Shown one piece after another: positions 36,590 through 46,508 of a stretch of 64,000 bases of DNA. The stretch covers positions 186,001 to 250,000 of the forward strand of contig NZ_FNCI01000003.1 in assembly GCF_900100755.1 (NCBI RefSeq). The letters run 5' to 3'. The position numbers and the translations under genes are program-made. The stretch comes from Onishia taeanensis (lineage in GTDB: Bacteria > Pseudomonadota > Gammaproteobacteria > Pseudomonadales > Halomonadaceae). Below the pieces are notes generated by a model. That model worked only from the letters and a program-made list of their open reading frames with translations. It was not told where the DNA came from and did no database searches. The first letter of the stretch is position 1; each line of letters opens with the position of its first letter.

Positions 36590-38164
36590 ATGATCTTTCG
36601 CAAAACTCTGCTGGCTACCGTCATCGGGGCCACCGCCATGGGTGCTGCCCTACTCCCTGCCACTGCCAGTGCGGAAAACACTCTGCGCATGGCGTATGAC
36701 GCCGACCCGGTATCGCTGGATATCCACGAGCAGCTCTCAGGCGGTATTCTGCAGCTGTCGCACATGACCTTTGACCCGCTGGTGCGCTGGACTCAGGATC
36801 TTGAGTTCGAGCCGCGTCTGGCCACCTCCTGGGAGCAGGTCGACGACACCACCATGCGCATGACGCTGCGTGAAGGCGTGACTTTCCACAGCGGCAACCC
36901 CTTCACCGCAGACGACGTGGTCTTCACCGTCGAGCGCCTGAAACAGAGCCCTGACTTCAAGGCGATCTTCGAGCCGATCGCAAGCGTGACGGCAATCGAT
37001 GACACCACGGTCGAGTTCACCACCTCCAAGCCTTACCCGCTGCTGCTGAACCTGTCGACCTACATCTTTCCGCTGGACAGCCAGTTCTACAGCGGCACCG
37101 ATGAAGATGGCGATCCTAAGGACGAAATCGTCAAGAACGGTAACTCCTACGCCTCTCGTCATCTTTCCGGTACCGGTCCCTTCGAGGTCACCAATCGTCA
37201 GCAGGGCGTGCGCACCGATTTCGAGCGTTACGACGATTATTGGGACACCGAATCCCCGGGCAACGTCGACAAGGTGGTGCTGACGCCGATTGGTGAAAAT
37301 GCCACCCGCGTGGCCGCTCTGCTCTCCGGCGACGTCAACTTCATTGCGCCAGTGCCGCCCAACGACCTCGACCGCATCCGCGACGATGAAGACGTCAAGC
37401 TGGTGACTATGTCGGGCACGCGGATCATCACCTTCCAAATGGATCAGAATCGCGTCGAGGCCTTCAAGGACCCGCGCGTGCGTCAGGCCTTCGCCTATGC
37501 CATCAACCAGGAGGGCATAGCCGACCGCTTGATGAAAGGCTTCGCGACCCCGGCCGCCCAGCTCTCCCCGGCGGGCTATGCAGGCCATAACGATGAACTC
37601 ACCCCGCGCTATGACGTGGAAAAGGCCAAGGAACTGATGGCCGAGGCCGGCTATGAGGGCGGCTTCAGCATCACCATGATGGCGCCCAACAACCGCTACG
37701 TGAATGATGCCAAGATCGCCCAGGCCGTGGCTGCCATGCTGGCGCGCATCAACGTGACCGTCGACCTGAAAACGCTGCCCAAGGCTCAGTACTGGGGCGA
37801 GTTCGACGACCGCGCCGCGGACATGATGATGATCGGCTGGCACGCCGACACCGAGGACTCCGCGAACTTCTACCAGTACCTCACCGAGTGCCCGGATCCC
37901 GAGACCGGTGCTGGCCAGTACAACGCCGGCAACTACTGCAACCCCGAGATCGATGCCCTGGTCGCCGAGGCCAACGTTGAGGTCGACCTCGAGAAGCGTG
38001 CCGAGATGCTCCAGGCCGTGGAAAAAGCGCTCTACGACGATGCCGCCTTCATTCCGCTGCACTGGCAGGATCTGGCCTGGGCGTCTGCCCAGAACGTCGA
38101 CATCGAGCCGATCGTCAACGTCATGAACTTCCCCTATATCGGGGACCTGGTGATCGAGGAATAA
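36590..38164 (+). CDS. dppA: Dipeptide/oligopeptide ABC importer, substrate-binding protein
   Basis: A periplasmic solute-binding protein of family 5, 524 aa. The signal peptide ends near residue 28 (ATASA, then ENTL). Recognisable family-5 segments are TMRMTLREGVTFHSGNPFTADDVVF (in part), GTGPFEV, VRQAFAYAINQEGIADRLM and LHWQDLAWA. The ATG at 36590 is preferred over an in-frame TTG at 36578. It is first in dppABCDF and separated from dppB by two strong hairpins. Confidence 0.9.
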   Translation: MIFRKTLLATVIGATAMGAALLPATASAENTLRMAYDADPVSLDIHEQLSGGILQLSHMTFDPLVRWTQDLEFEPRLATSWEQVDDTTMRMTLREGVTFHSGNPFTADDVVFTVERLKQSPDFKAIFEPIASVTAIDDTTVEFTTSKPYPLLLNLSTYIFPLDSQFYSGTDEDGDPKDEIVKNGNSYASRHLSGTGPFEVTNRQQGVRTDFERYDDYWDTESPGNVDKVVLTPIGENATRVAALLSGDVNFIAPVPPNDLDRIRDDEDVKLVTMSGTRIITFQMDQNRVEAFKDPRVRQAFAYAINQEGIADRLMKGFATPAAQLSPAGYAGHNDELTPRYDVEKAKELMAEAGYEGGFSITMMAPNNRYVNDAKIAQAVAAMLARINVTVDLKTLPKAQYWGEFDDRAADMMMIGWHADTEDSANFYQYLTECPDPETGAGQYNAGNYCNPEIDALVAEANVEVDLEKRAEMLQAVEKALYDDAAFIPLHWQDLAWASAQNVDIEPIVNVMNFPYIGDLVIEE

Positions 38165-38178
38165 CCCTCGCCCCCCGT

Positions 38179-38247
38179 GCCGGCCCCTAGCGGGCCGGCG
38201 TTTGCCGATTCCGTTGTCAGCGTGCGGCCATTTGGCCGTGCGCTGAC
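38179..38247 (+). other. Two tandem hairpins between dppA and dppB
   Basis: The first stem is GCCGGCCC/GGGCCGGC (38179-38199, 5-nt loop). The second is a 15-position stem at 38216-38230 and 38233-38247 with two G-U pairs and a tiny loop. Neither has a T-run. Tandem stems after a binding-protein gene usually protect its mRNA and lower downstream expression. Confidence 0.6.
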
Positions 38248-38273
38248 GGCCGCCTGCCTACAGGACGCAATCC

Positions 38274-39320
38274 ATGATTGCCTTTCTGATCAAGCGACTG
38301 TTCCACGCCTTTTTGGTGATGTTTGTCATCAGCGTGATCAGCTTCGCCATCCAAGACAACCTGGGCGACCCGATCCAGCAGATGGTCGGTCAGTCCGTGC
38401 CCGAAAGCGAGCGCGCGGAGCTGCGTGAAGAGTTGGGCTTGAACGATCCCTTCTTCGTCCAGTACCTGCGCTTCGCCAAGAATGCCGCCCACTTCGACTT
38501 CGGCTATTCGTATATCTTCAACGAGCCGACCACTCAGGTGATCATGCGCCACCTCCCCGCCACCCTGGAGCTGGTAGCGGCGACCACCCTCCTGATCGTG
38601 CTGCTGTCGGTGCCGATTGGCGTATACAGTGCCATCAAGCCCCGCGCATGGCTGTCCCGAGCCTTCATGGGGGTGTCGATCATCGGTATCTCGATCCCGG
38701 TGTTCCTGACCGCCATCGTGCTGATTCAGCTGTTTGCCATTGGCGTTGAGTTCACGCCCTTCCCGACCGATACGGCCTGGGGTGCCTGGCTCAACGGCCT
38801 GCTGTCGACCGACGGAGGCATGCCCGCCTATGGCCGTGGCAATCCTGTGCATGTGTTTGGCACCTGGTATACCAATTTCAGCTCTCTTGAAGGCCTCACC
38901 TATCTGGTGCTGCCGGCCATCTCGCTGGCCTCGATCATGCTGCCCCTGTTCATTCGCCTGATTCGGGCCGAGATGCTCGAGGTCCTGCAGTCCGAATACG
39001 TGAAGTTCGCCCGCGCCAAAGGCATTTCGCTGCGCCGCATTTACTTCGTGCATGCACTCAAGAACACCATGCTGCCGGTCATCACCGTCGGCGGGGTGCA
39101 GATCGGCACCCTGGTCGCCTACACCATCCTGACCGAGACGGTCTTTCAGTGGCCGGGCATGGGACTGATGTTCCTCGATGCCATAGAGCGCTCGGATATT
39201 CCGCTGATCGTCACCTATTTGATGATCGTCGGACTGATCTTCGTGATCACCAACACCCTGGTCGACCTGATCTATGGCCTGGTCAATCCCACCGTCAAGC
39301 TCACCGGCAAGCCCGCCTGA
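38274..39320 (+). CDS. dppB: Dipeptide ABC importer permease
   Basis: An inner-membrane permease of 348 aa with about six helices and the coupling motif EYVKFARAKGISLRRIYFVHALKN (in part) near residues 240-263. A periplasmic insertion of about 50 residues lies between helices (GAWLNGLLSTDGG). The first helix starts at once (MIAFLIKRLFHAFLVMF), typical of DppB. ATG 38274 follows AGGA. Confidence 0.93.
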   Translation: MIAFLIKRLFHAFLVMFVISVISFAIQDNLGDPIQQMVGQSVPESERAELREELGLNDPFFVQYLRFAKNAAHFDFGYSYIFNEPTTQVIMRHLPATLELVAATTLLIVLLSVPIGVYSAIKPRAWLSRAFMGVSIIGISIPVFLTAIVLIQLFAIGVEFTPFPTDTAWGAWLNGLLSTDGGMPAYGRGNPVHVFGTWYTNFSSLEGLTYLVLPAISLASIMLPLFIRLIRAEMLEVLQSEYVKFARAKGISLRRIYFVHALKNTMLPVITVGGVQIGTLVAYTILTETVFQWPGMGLMFLDAIERSDIPLIVTYLMIVGLIFVITNTLVDLIYGLVNPTVKLTGKPA

Positions 39321-39346
39321 GCCCTGCTGCCATGAGAGAGAACGCC

Positions 39347-40282
39347 ATGAGTGACACTATCGTTCCCGGCAGGTGGGCACGCTTTCGCGATTCCTACCTG
39401 CTCTATAGCTTCAAGCGCGATCTGGTGGCCCAACTGAGCCTGGTGCTCTTCGCCATGCTGATCTTCGCCGCCGTATTCGCTCCTTGGTTGGCCCCAGCCA
39501 ACCCCTATGATCTTGCCCAGATCGATATTATGGCCTCGGAGCTGCCGCCCTTTTGGATCGACGGTGCCGATCCCCAGTACCTGATGGGCACCGATGCCCA
39601 GGGACGTGACCTGCTATCGACCATTCTCTATGGCCTGCGCGTCTCGCTGATCATCGGCTTCGGTGCGGTGCTGATGCAGGCCGTGATCGGTGTGAGCTTC
39701 GGTCTGATGGCCGGCTATCTGGGCGGCCGCGTTGATGCTTTTCTGATGCGTCTAGCCGATATCCAGCTGTCTTTCTCGACCCTGATGGTGGCGATCATCG
39801 TCGGCGCCCTGGTCAAGGCGATCTTTGGCGGCGCCACCTTCAGTGAATATGCGGTGCCGCTGCTGGTGCTGATCATCGGCCTGGCCGAATGGCCACAGTA
39901 TGCCCGCACCGTGCGCGCCTCGGTGCTTGCCGAGCGCAGCAAGGAGTACGTCGATGCCGCCAGGGTCATGGGCCTGAAGAGTCGGCGGATCATGTTCCGC
40001 CATATTCTGCCCAACACCCTGTCGCCGATCTTCGTCATCTCTACCGTGCAGGTCGCCAACGCCATCATCTCCGAGGCCGCGCTGTCCTTTTTGGGGCTCG
40101 GCATGCCGGAGACGCACCCCTCGCTCGGTTCGCTGATCAAGTCCGGCTTCGACTACATCCAGTCGGGTTCCTGGTGGATCACGCTGATCCCCGGGGCGGT
40201 GCTGGTCATTCTCGTGCTGGTCATCAACCTGCTGGGCGACTGGCTGCGCGATGTCCTCAATCCACGTCTCTACAAGGGCTGA
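39347..40282 (+). CDS. dppC: Dipeptide ABC importer permease
   Basis: The second permease, 311 aa, with a cytoplasmic N-terminus, a first helix at about 30-50, a periplasmic segment with GTDAQGRDLLSTILYG and the coupling motif EYVDAARVMGLKSRRIMFRHILPN (in part). ATG 39347 follows GAGAGAGA; an ATG at 39332 is a possible alternative. It lies 26 nt after dppB. Confidence 0.93.
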   Translation: MSDTIVPGRWARFRDSYLLYSFKRDLVAQLSLVLFAMLIFAAVFAPWLAPANPYDLAQIDIMASELPPFWIDGADPQYLMGTDAQGRDLLSTILYGLRVSLIIGFGAVLMQAVIGVSFGLMAGYLGGRVDAFLMRLADIQLSFSTLMVAIIVGALVKAIFGGATFSEYAVPLLVLIIGLAEWPQYARTVRASVLAERSKEYVDAARVMGLKSRRIMFRHILPNTLSPIFVISTVQVANAIISEAALSFLGLGMPETHPSLGSLIKSGFDYIQSGSWWITLIPGAVLVILVLVINLLGDWLRDVLNPRLYKG

Positions 40283-40292
40283 GGAGTCACCC

Positions 40293-41315
40293 ATGGCACT
40301 TCTGGAAGTGAATAACCTCGACGTCCGTTTCGCCCTGCGCGGCGGCGACGTGCGCGCCCTGCGCGACGTCTGTTTCAGCCTCGATCGCGGCGAGCGACTG
40401 GGTATCGTCGGTGAGTCCGGGGCCGGCAAGTCGGTCGCGGCCTTCAGCTTGCTGAACCTGATCGCCAAACCCGGCTATATCGCCGGCGGTAGCATCACCT
40501 TTGACGGCGAAGAGCTGTCGGGCATGAAGGATCGTGGCCTGCGACGCATTCGTGGCAACCGCATTTCGATGATCTTTCAGGATCCGATGATGACCCTGAA
40601 CCCGGTACTCTCGATCGGGGAGCAGATGGTCGAATGCCTTAAGGCCCATCGCCGCATCTCGACCCGTGAGGCCCGGGCGATTTCCCTGCACAAGCTGAAT
40701 CAGGTGCAGATCCCGTCGCCGGAGACACGCCTGGATCAATACCCTCACGAGCTTTCCGGTGGTATGCGTCAGCGGGTGATCATCGCCATCGCCCTGCTGC
40801 TCGACCCGGATATCATCGTCGCCGATGAGCCGACCACCGCACTTGACGTGACCATCCAGGCCGAGATCATGGATCTGCTGTTGGAGCTTTGCGAGAAGCA
40901 CAACGTGGGCCTGGTGCTGATCACCCATGACCTGGGCGTGGTCAGCCAGGTGACCCAGCGCATGCTGGTAATGTATGCCGGCCGCGTGATCGAGCAGGGC
41001 CCGACCCGCGAAATCATCAACGACCCGCAACATCCCTACACCCAGGGGCTGATCAACGCCTTGCCGCAGATGGCCACACCAGGGTCGCGGCTCAATCAGA
41101 TTCCCGGCAGCATGCCTTCGCTATCGAACCTGCCCAGTGGCTGCGCTTTTCATCCGCGCTGTGGCTTCGTCAATGACGCCAACGGCGAGCCGCGCAAGGC
41201 CTGTCTCGACAAGGTCCCCGGCTTTGTCGATTCGGGTAACTGCCGGGTGGCCTGTCACATGGTCGCTGAGCTGGTCAATCAACAACAACGCGACTCGCGG
41301 GAGGAGATCCTATGA
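40293..41315 (+). CDS. dppD: Dipeptide ABC importer ATPase
   Basis: ATP-binding subunit of 340 aa. Walker A is GESGAGKSV, the signature LSGGMRQRV, Walker [13 protein letters not shown] and the switch histidine LITHDLGVV. The C-terminal oligopeptide-transporter region holds the cysteines of [12 protein letters not shown], expected for a 4Fe-4S cluster. ATG 40293 follows GAGGAG. The stop overlaps the dppF start (ATGA). Confidence 0.95.
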   Translation: MALLEVNNLDVRFALRGGDVRALRDVCFSLDRGERLGIVGESGAGKSVAAFSLLNLIAKPGYIAGGSITFDGEELSGMKDRGLRRIRGNRISMIFQDPMMTLNPVLSIGEQMVECLKAHRRISTREARAISLHKLNQVQIPSPETRLDQYPHELSGGMRQRVIIAIALLLDPDIIVADEPTTALDVTIQAEIMDLLLELCEKHNVGLVLITHDLGVVSQVTQRMLVMYAGRVIEQGPTREIINDPQHPYTQGLINALPQMATPGSRLNQIPGSMPSLSNLPSGCAFHPRCGFVNDANGEPRKACLDKVPGFVDSGNCRVACHMVAELVNQQQRDSREEIL

Positions 41316-42391
41316 CCGCCGCCGTGTCACAGCACGATCCCAAGGCTTCTGCGGCCACCGCTGACAGTCGGGAGCAGGATAACGCCGCACCGCTGATGGA
41401 GATTCGCAACCTCTACAAGCGTTTCTCGCTGTCTGGTGATTTTCTCGAGCAGCTCAAGTTCAAGGGCGGCAAGCTGGTCCGTGAGCAGGAGCATGTACAT
41501 GCCATCAACGGCATCGATATCGACATCCGTCGCGGCGAAGCGCTTTGTGTGGTGGGAGAATCCGGCTGCGGTAAGTCCACGGTGGCGCGCACTGTGATGG
41601 GGCTTCTATCGCCGAGTAAAGGCGAGATCCACTATGACGGGCAGCGCATCGATCACCTGTCCGCCAAGGAACTGCTGCCCTTCCGTCGGCGCATGCAGAT
41701 GATCTTCCAGAACCCCTACGCCTCGCTGAATCCGCGCATGACGATCCAACAGACGTTGGAAGAGCCGATTCGCCTGCACCATCCGGACTGGTCAAAGGAG
41801 CGGGTGCGTGACCAGGTGCGTGATGTCATGGACTCGGTGGGCATCGACCCTGACTGGGGCTCGCGTTTCGGCCACGAGTTCTCGGGCGGTCAGCGTCAGC
41901 GCATCGCCATCGCCCGAGCCCTGGCCGTGGACCCGGAGTTCATCGTCGCCGACGAGCCGATCTCGGCGCTGGATGTGTCGATTCAGGCCCAGGTGCTTAA
42001 CCTGATGATGGAGGCCCAGCAGCAACGCAACCTGACCTATCTTTTCATTACCCACGACCTCGCTGTGGTTGAGCACTTTGGCACTCGGGTGGCGGTGATG
42101 TACTTGGGCATGGTGTGTGAAATTGCACCCACCGGCACCCTCTTTGCGAAACCGCGACATCCCTATACCCAGGCCTTGCTGTCGGCGATCCCACGCTTGG
42201 AAGATGATCGCCCTCAACATATCCGACTGCAGGGCGAGGTGCCGACACCGGTCAACCTGCCACCGGGGTGCGTCTTCCATGGCCGCTGCCCCCATGCCAA
42301 TGAGCGCTGCCGCCAGGAAGTGCCGGCACTGATCGACGTAGAGGGTGGAGCCCGAGTTGCCTGCCATGGTGTCGAGGAAGGCCGCCTGTGA
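41312..42391 (+). CDS. dppF: Dipeptide ABC importer ATPase
   Basis: The second ATP-binding subunit, 359 aa. Walker A is GESGCGKST, the signature FSGGQRQRIAIARAL, Walker B FIVADEPISALD and the switch histidine FITHDLAVV; the C-terminal cysteine cluster is GCVFHGRCPHANERC. ATGA overlap with dppD. An intrinsic terminator follows within 5 nt. Confidence 0.95.
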   Translation: MTAAVSQHDPKASAATADSREQDNAAPLMEIRNLYKRFSLSGDFLEQLKFKGGKLVREQEHVHAINGIDIDIRRGEALCVVGESGCGKSTVARTVMGLLSPSKGEIHYDGQRIDHLSAKELLPFRRRMQMIFQNPYASLNPRMTIQQTLEEPIRLHHPDWSKERVRDQVRDVMDSVGIDPDWGSRFGHEFSGGQRQRIAIARALAVDPEFIVADEPISALDVSIQAQVLNLMMEAQQQRNLTYLFITHDLAVVEHFGTRVAVMYLGMVCEIAPTGTLFAKPRHPYTQALLSAIPRLEDDRPQHIRLQGEVPTPVNLPPGCVFHGRCPHANERCRQEVPALIDVEGGARVACHGVEEGRL

Positions 42392-42394
42392 GCC

Positions 42395-42421
42395 ACGAGG
42401 CGGCAACGGCCGCCTCGTTTT
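42395..42421 (+). terminator. Intrinsic terminator after dppF
   Basis: ACGAGGCGGC / GCCGCCTCGT, a perfect 10-bp stem with loop AACG followed by TTTT, just after the dppF stop. Confidence 0.85.
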
Positions 42422-42467
42422 GCCGCCCACATAGGCACGCTACGACATCTAAAACGACAGGAATGCT

Positions 42468-43376
42468 ATGGAATTACGATGGCTGGAAGACTTCATTGCC
42501 CTGGCCCGCACGCGACATTTCTCGCGGGCTGCGGATGAGCAGAACGTCACCCAGCCAACCTTCTCCCGCCGCATCAAGCTGCTAGAGGAGGAAATGGGAA
42601 CGACACTGATCAACCGCCAGACCCTGCCACTGTCGCTGACTCCGGCAGGCGAGGAATTTCTTGCGCTGTGCGAGCAGACCACCGAGCGGGTGCGCATGAC
42701 CCGTGAACGCATCACGCGCCTCAATGAAGCGCAGTCACGCCGCTTATTGCTGGCAGCCCCTCAAAGTCTGCTATCGCACTTCTTGACCGACTGGCTGGAG
42801 GAGATGGGCCAGCCTCCCCTGCAGCCATACTTGCGGGCCACCGGTTGGCTGGCGGCCGACTACTTCCAGGCGCTGGAGCGCGGCGAGTGTGACCTGGCGA
42901 TCTGCTACTGGACTAAGGGCCGCACGCCCCTCGAGCTCGATATGACGGCCTTCGAACACCGAGTCATCGGCGCCGAGCGGCTGGTCCCGGTCAGCATCCC
43001 GGACGATGCCGGGCAGCCCCGTTTCACCTTGCCGGGAGAGAAACGCGCGCCACAGCCGCTGATTGCCTACCATGCCCGCGGGCTGATGCAGGCGGCGATC
43101 GAGGATCACCTGGCGCGTCAGCCCAAGGCCTGCCATTTCAATGTGCTGACCGAAAGTATTCAAAGCAGCAACGTCAAGGAATTGGTATGCCTGGGCCATG
43201 GGCTTGGCTGGTTGCCTGAGAGAGTCGCGCGCGATGCCCTGACAGCGGGACGACTGGTGCGCGCTGGCCCGTCTCAGTGGGACATTTTCCTGCAAGTGAG
43301 GCTTTATCGCCATCGCGAGGCCCACCAAAGCGGTCTCGAGACCTTCTGGTCGAGCCTGGATGAGGCGGCGGTCTGA
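42468..43376 (+). CDS. LysR family regulator (YjiE/HypT-like)
   Basis: A 302-aa LysR-type regulator. The winged helix-turn-helix is at about 1-60 (FSRAADEQNVTQPTFSRRIK), followed by a linker helix and an effector domain. The segments LINRQTLPLSLTPAGEEF and GLGWLPERVARDAL resemble the E. coli YjiE/HypT branch; this is similarity by eye, not proof of hypochlorite sensing. It lies between dppF and pepQ, so it is a candidate regulator of peptide uptake and use. Confidence 0.88.
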   Translation: MELRWLEDFIALARTRHFSRAADEQNVTQPTFSRRIKLLEEEMGTTLINRQTLPLSLTPAGEEFLALCEQTTERVRMTRERITRLNEAQSRRLLLAAPQSLLSHFLTDWLEEMGQPPLQPYLRATGWLAADYFQALERGECDLAICYWTKGRTPLELDMTAFEHRVIGAERLVPVSIPDDAGQPRFTLPGEKRAPQPLIAYHARGLMQAAIEDHLARQPKACHFNVLTESIQSSNVKELVCLGHGLGWLPERVARDALTAGRLVRAGPSQWDIFLQVRLYRHREAHQSGLETFWSSLDEAAV

Positions 43377-43401
43377 TCCGACTTCTACATGGACACCCAA
43401 C

Positions 43402-44718
43402 ATGAATGACATCATGAAAGAGACACTTGAGCACAAGCACCTCGCCCACCTCGAGGCACTCCAGGCCGCCTACGACCGCCTGCTGGCGACACATGGCTTC
43501 GACGGCGTTCTGATTTATAGCGGTCATCCGCAGCGTCATTTCGCCGATGATCAGCACGCAAGCTTCGCCACTTACGGCCATTTCATGCACTGGGTGCCTT
43601 TGCATGGCCTGGATCACAGCTGGTTGCTGGTGCGTGCCGGGCAAAGGCCGAAACTTCAACTGCATGCGCCCACGGATTTCTGGCACCTGGGTACCACGCT
43701 TCCCGACGAAGCCTGGGTCGATGCCTTCGAGATAGCGCGCGTGGACACGCCCACGCCCCCTGGGCTGCCTGCCGGTCGCTATGCCGTCCTTGGTGACGTC
43801 GATGAACAAACCGCCAGAAGCCTGGGCGCCGAGCTCAACCCGCCGACATTGACCCAAGCGCTGGACGAGGGGCGCGTGCGCAAGAGCGCCTATGAGATCG
43901 ACTGCCTTAGGGAGGCGAATCGGCGCGCCATCCACGGTCATCGCGCCGCTCGCGACGCCTTCTTCGACGGCGGCGCCGAGCTCGATATCCAGCTCGCCTA
44001 CCTGGGGGCCAGTCGTCAGCGCGAATCGGACCTGCCCTATCAAAGTATCGTTGGCCTCAATCAGCATGCCGCCGTGCTGCACTATCAGCACTATGAGCTG
44101 GTGGCTGAAGCCGATCACCGCAGCCTGCTCATCGATGCCGGTCACCGTTACCGGGGTTATGCGGCCGATATCACTCGCACCTGGGCCGGCGGGGATGCCA
44201 GTGACGCCTTTGCCGGGCTGATCGAAGGCGTCACCACGATCCAGCACAACCTGATCCGGGAGATGGGCCCCGGCGTCGACTATCCGACCCTGCATGCCCG
44301 CATGCATCAAGGCTTGGGCGAGCTGCTGGGTGAGCTTGGCGTGGTTCGCTGCAGTGCGCCGGCGGCCGTCGAACAGGGCATCACCCGGGCTTTCTGTCCC
44401 CATGGGCTGGGACACCTGCTGGGCCTTCAGGTCCACGATGTGGCCGGCCGGCAGACCGCGGATGGAACGGCATTGCCGCCACCGGCGGAACACCCGGCGC
44501 TACGTCTGACACGAACGCTTGAAGCGGGCATGGTCGTTACCATGGAGCCGGGATGCTATGTGATCCCGATGCTGCTGGATCCGCTTCGCGAGACGCCGGC
44601 TGGAGGCGATATCGATTGGGCCGCGGTCGAGGCTCTGGCGCCCCATGGCGGTGTGCGTATCGAGGACAATGTGCTGGTGACCGATCAGGGAGCCGAGAAT
44701 CTGACACCGACCCTCTGA
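43402..44718 (+). CDS. pepQ: Xaa-Pro dipeptidase (M24B metallopeptidase)
   Basis: Hydrolyses dipeptides with C-terminal proline in the cytoplasm; 438 aa. The creatinase-like N-terminal domain is followed by the pita-bread domain with two-metal ligands in DAGHRYRGYAADITRTW (two Asp), HGLGHLLGLQVHD (His), VTMEPGCYV (Glu) and GVRIEDNVLVT (Glu). It starts 25 nt after the LysR gene. Its place behind a dipeptide importer suggests joint use of imported proline peptides, which would also feed an osmolyte pool; that link is inferred. Confidence 0.9.
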   Translation: MNDIMKETLEHKHLAHLEALQAAYDRLLATHGFDGVLIYSGHPQRHFADDQHASFATYGHFMHWVPLHGLDHSWLLVRAGQRPKLQLHAPTDFWHLGTTLPDEAWVDAFEIARVDTPTPPGLPAGRYAVLGDVDEQTARSLGAELNPPTLTQALDEGRVRKSAYEIDCLREANRRAIHGHRAARDAFFDGGAELDIQLAYLGASRQRESDLPYQSIVGLNQHAAVLHYQHYELVAEADHRSLLIDAGHRYRGYAADITRTWAGGDASDAFAGLIEGVTTIQHNLIREMGPGVDYPTLHARMHQGLGELLGELGVVRCSAPAAVEQGITRAFCPHGLGHLLGLQVHDVAGRQTADGTALPPPAEHPALRLTRTLEAGMVVTMEPGCYVIPMLLDPLRETPAGGDIDWAAVEALAPHGGVRIEDNVLVTDQGAENLTPTL

Positions 44719-44740
44719 GCGACGAGAAGTGTTGCAGCAT

Positions 44741-44769
44741 CCCTCAAGCACGATAAGCTTGAGGGTATT
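44741..44769 (+). terminator. Hairpin after pepQ
   Basis: CCCTCAAGC / GCTTGAGGG, a perfect 9-bp stem with a 7-nt loop and a short TATT tail, between pepQ and yheT. A moderate terminator. Confidence 0.6.
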
Positions 44770-44789
44770 ACCCACTGCGCGAGGCAGGC

Positions 44790-45827
44790 ATGTCACGCAC
44801 CATCGTTCCCGCCGACTTCCGCCCCGCCAGAGGGCTTGCCAACCGCCACCTGCAAACCCTGCTGCCGCGGATGCTGCCTGCCCCGCGCTTGGCCTTCGAC
44901 ACCGAGATCGTCAATCTTCCGGACGGCGATTTCGTCGAATTGGCCTGGGGTCGACCGGCTCCCGTGGCTGAGGACGCCCCACTATTTATCCTTTTCCACG
45001 GCCTGGAAGGGTCGATCAAGTCTCCCTACGCCAAAGGACTAATGGCCACCGCCGCGCGGCTGGGTTGGCGCAGCGTACTGATGCACTTTCGTGGTTGCGG
45101 CAAGGCGCCCAATCGCCTGCCCAGGGCGTACCATAGCGGCGATACTGCCGATGCCTACTGGGTCCTCAGCCAGCTGGCGAAGCGCTATCCCAAAGCCATG
45201 AAAGTCGCCGCCGGCGTTTCGCTTGGGGGAAACATGCTGACCAAACTGGTCGCCGAGCAGGGAGGCGATGGCCTCGACTTGGCTGGCGCCATCGTCATTA
45301 GTGCGCCACTGGACCTGGCCGCCAGTGCCGATGCCTTGAATCATGGTTTTGCCAAGGTCTATCAGCGCCACCTGCTCAAGGACCTGAAACGCAAGATCAC
45401 GGCAAAAATGCGCCTGGGGCCCTTGCCCGTTACCCTGACCCCGCATCAGCTCAAGGAGCTCGACACCTTCTGGGCCTATGACAACGAGGTAACGGCACCG
45501 CTGCACGGTTTCAGCTCCGCCAGCGATTATTATGCTCGGGCATCGGCGGGTCGCTTGCTTGGCAATATCGAGCTTCCGATGCTGATGCTGCATGCCGCCG
45601 ACGATCCTTTCATGCCCGCCGACCTGTTCGAGAGCCTACCCACTCCTGCGGATTCCGTGAGAGTCGAGATCGCCAAGCATGGCGGGCACGTGGGCTTCAT
45701 CGAGTCCCACCATGGTCGACCAAGATCCTGGTTGCTGCGCCGGGTGGCCAGACAGCTAGACGACTGGGCCAAAGCAGGCGCAGCGACTCGCTGGCCCAGC
45801 TTCGTGGCTAGCCGATCGGACAACTGA
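44790..45827 (+). CDS. yheT: Alpha/beta hydrolase, YheT family
   Basis: A 345-aa alpha/beta-hydrolase. The N-terminal [19 protein letters not shown] is diagnostic of YheT. The nucleophile elbow is GVSLGGN, the acid lies in HAADDPFMP and the histidine in KHGGHVGF. The physiological substrate is unknown (lipid or ester hydrolase family). It converges with msrA, overlapping its end by 20 nt. Confidence 0.88.
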   Translation: MSRTIVPADFRPARGLANRHLQTLLPRMLPAPRLAFDTEIVNLPDGDFVELAWGRPAPVAEDAPLFILFHGLEGSIKSPYAKGLMATAARLGWRSVLMHFRGCGKAPNRLPRAYHSGDTADAYWVLSQLAKRYPKAMKVAAGVSLGGNMLTKLVAEQGGDGLDLAGAIVISAPLDLAASADALNHGFAKVYQRHLLKDLKRKITAKMRLGPLPVTLTPHQLKELDTFWAYDNEVTAPLHGFSSASDYYARASAGRLLGNIELPMLMLHAADDPFMPADLFESLPTPADSVRVEIAKHGGHVGFIESHHGRPRSWLLRRVARQLDDWAKAGAATRWPSFVASRSDN

Positions 45828-46443
45828 CGCCGGTACCCTTCAGGCCGCAATAACCATTGGGATTCTTGGCCAGATACTGCTGGTGATACTCCTCGGCGTA
45901 ATAGAAAGCCTCCAGCGGCGCGATCTCGGTCGTGATCTCTCCCCCACCGGCTTCCTTCAGGGCCTGTTGATACTGCGCACGGCTTTGCTCTACCACTTGG
46001 CGCTGAGCGTCGCTGGTCATGTAGATCGCCGAGCGATACTGGGTGCCGATATCATTGCCCTGGCGCATGCCCTGGGTAGGATCGTGGGCTTCCCAGAAGA
46101 CGCGCAGCAAGCGCTCCAAAGAGATAGTGGCCGGATCATAGATCACCCGCACCACCTCGGTGTGCCCCGTCCAGCCGGTGCAGGTCTCTTCGTAGGTGGG
46201 GTTGGGCGTATAGCCGCCGGCATAGCCGACGGCCGTGACCAGAACACCGGGCAGTTCCCAGAACAGCTGCTCGGCGCCCCAGAAGCAGCCCAGCCCCAAG
46301 ACGATGTCTGCACTGCCTTCGGGAAACGGCGGGCACATGGAAGCGCCGTTGACATGATGGATACCGCTGATGCTCAGCGGTGTGTCGCGTCCCGGTAGCG
46401 CCCGTTCCGGGCTGACGGGTTGCTGCTTGTCGGCGTGGCGCAT
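45808..46443 (-). CDS. msrA: Peptide methionine-S-sulfoxide reductase
   Basis: Repairs oxidised methionine; 211 aa, the length of E. coli MsrA. The active cysteine is C53 in [13 protein letters not shown], and the C-terminal recycling cysteines lie in [14 protein letters not shown]. The start at 46443 ([19 protein letters not shown]) has AAGGAG at ideal spacing and matches the E. coli N-terminus. An upstream ATG at 46512 overlapping the tamB stop (ATGA) would add 23 residues and is the alternative. It is downstream of tamAB, possibly in the same transcript. Confidence 0.93.
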   Translation of the reverse strand: MRHADKQQPVSPERALPGRDTPLSISGIHHVNGASMCPPFPEGSADIVLGLGCFWGAEQLFWELPGVLVTAVGYAGGYTPNPTYEETCTGWTGHTEVVRVIYDPATISLERLLRVFWEAHDPTQGMRQGNDIGTQYRSAIYMTSDAQRQVVEQSRAQYQQALKEAGGGEITTEIAPLEAFYYAEEYHQQYLAKNPNGYCGLKGTGVSCPIG

Positions 46444-46508
46444 GACGAGCTCCTTGAGGTGACGAAAGACCTTCTGCAAGGTCGGGTGAAAAACGTTCGG
46501 CAACCGGC

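Noticed and set aside
36737-38062. Long open frame (441 codons) antisense to dppA
   Set aside because: It lies wholly inside dppA on the other strand, has shadow-like composition rich in His, Gly and Val, and no family resemblance; high GC makes such frames common.
43174-44493. Long open frame antisense to the LysR gene and pepQ
   Set aside because: It covers two well-supported genes and shows no recognisable domain; treated as a GC-driven shadow.
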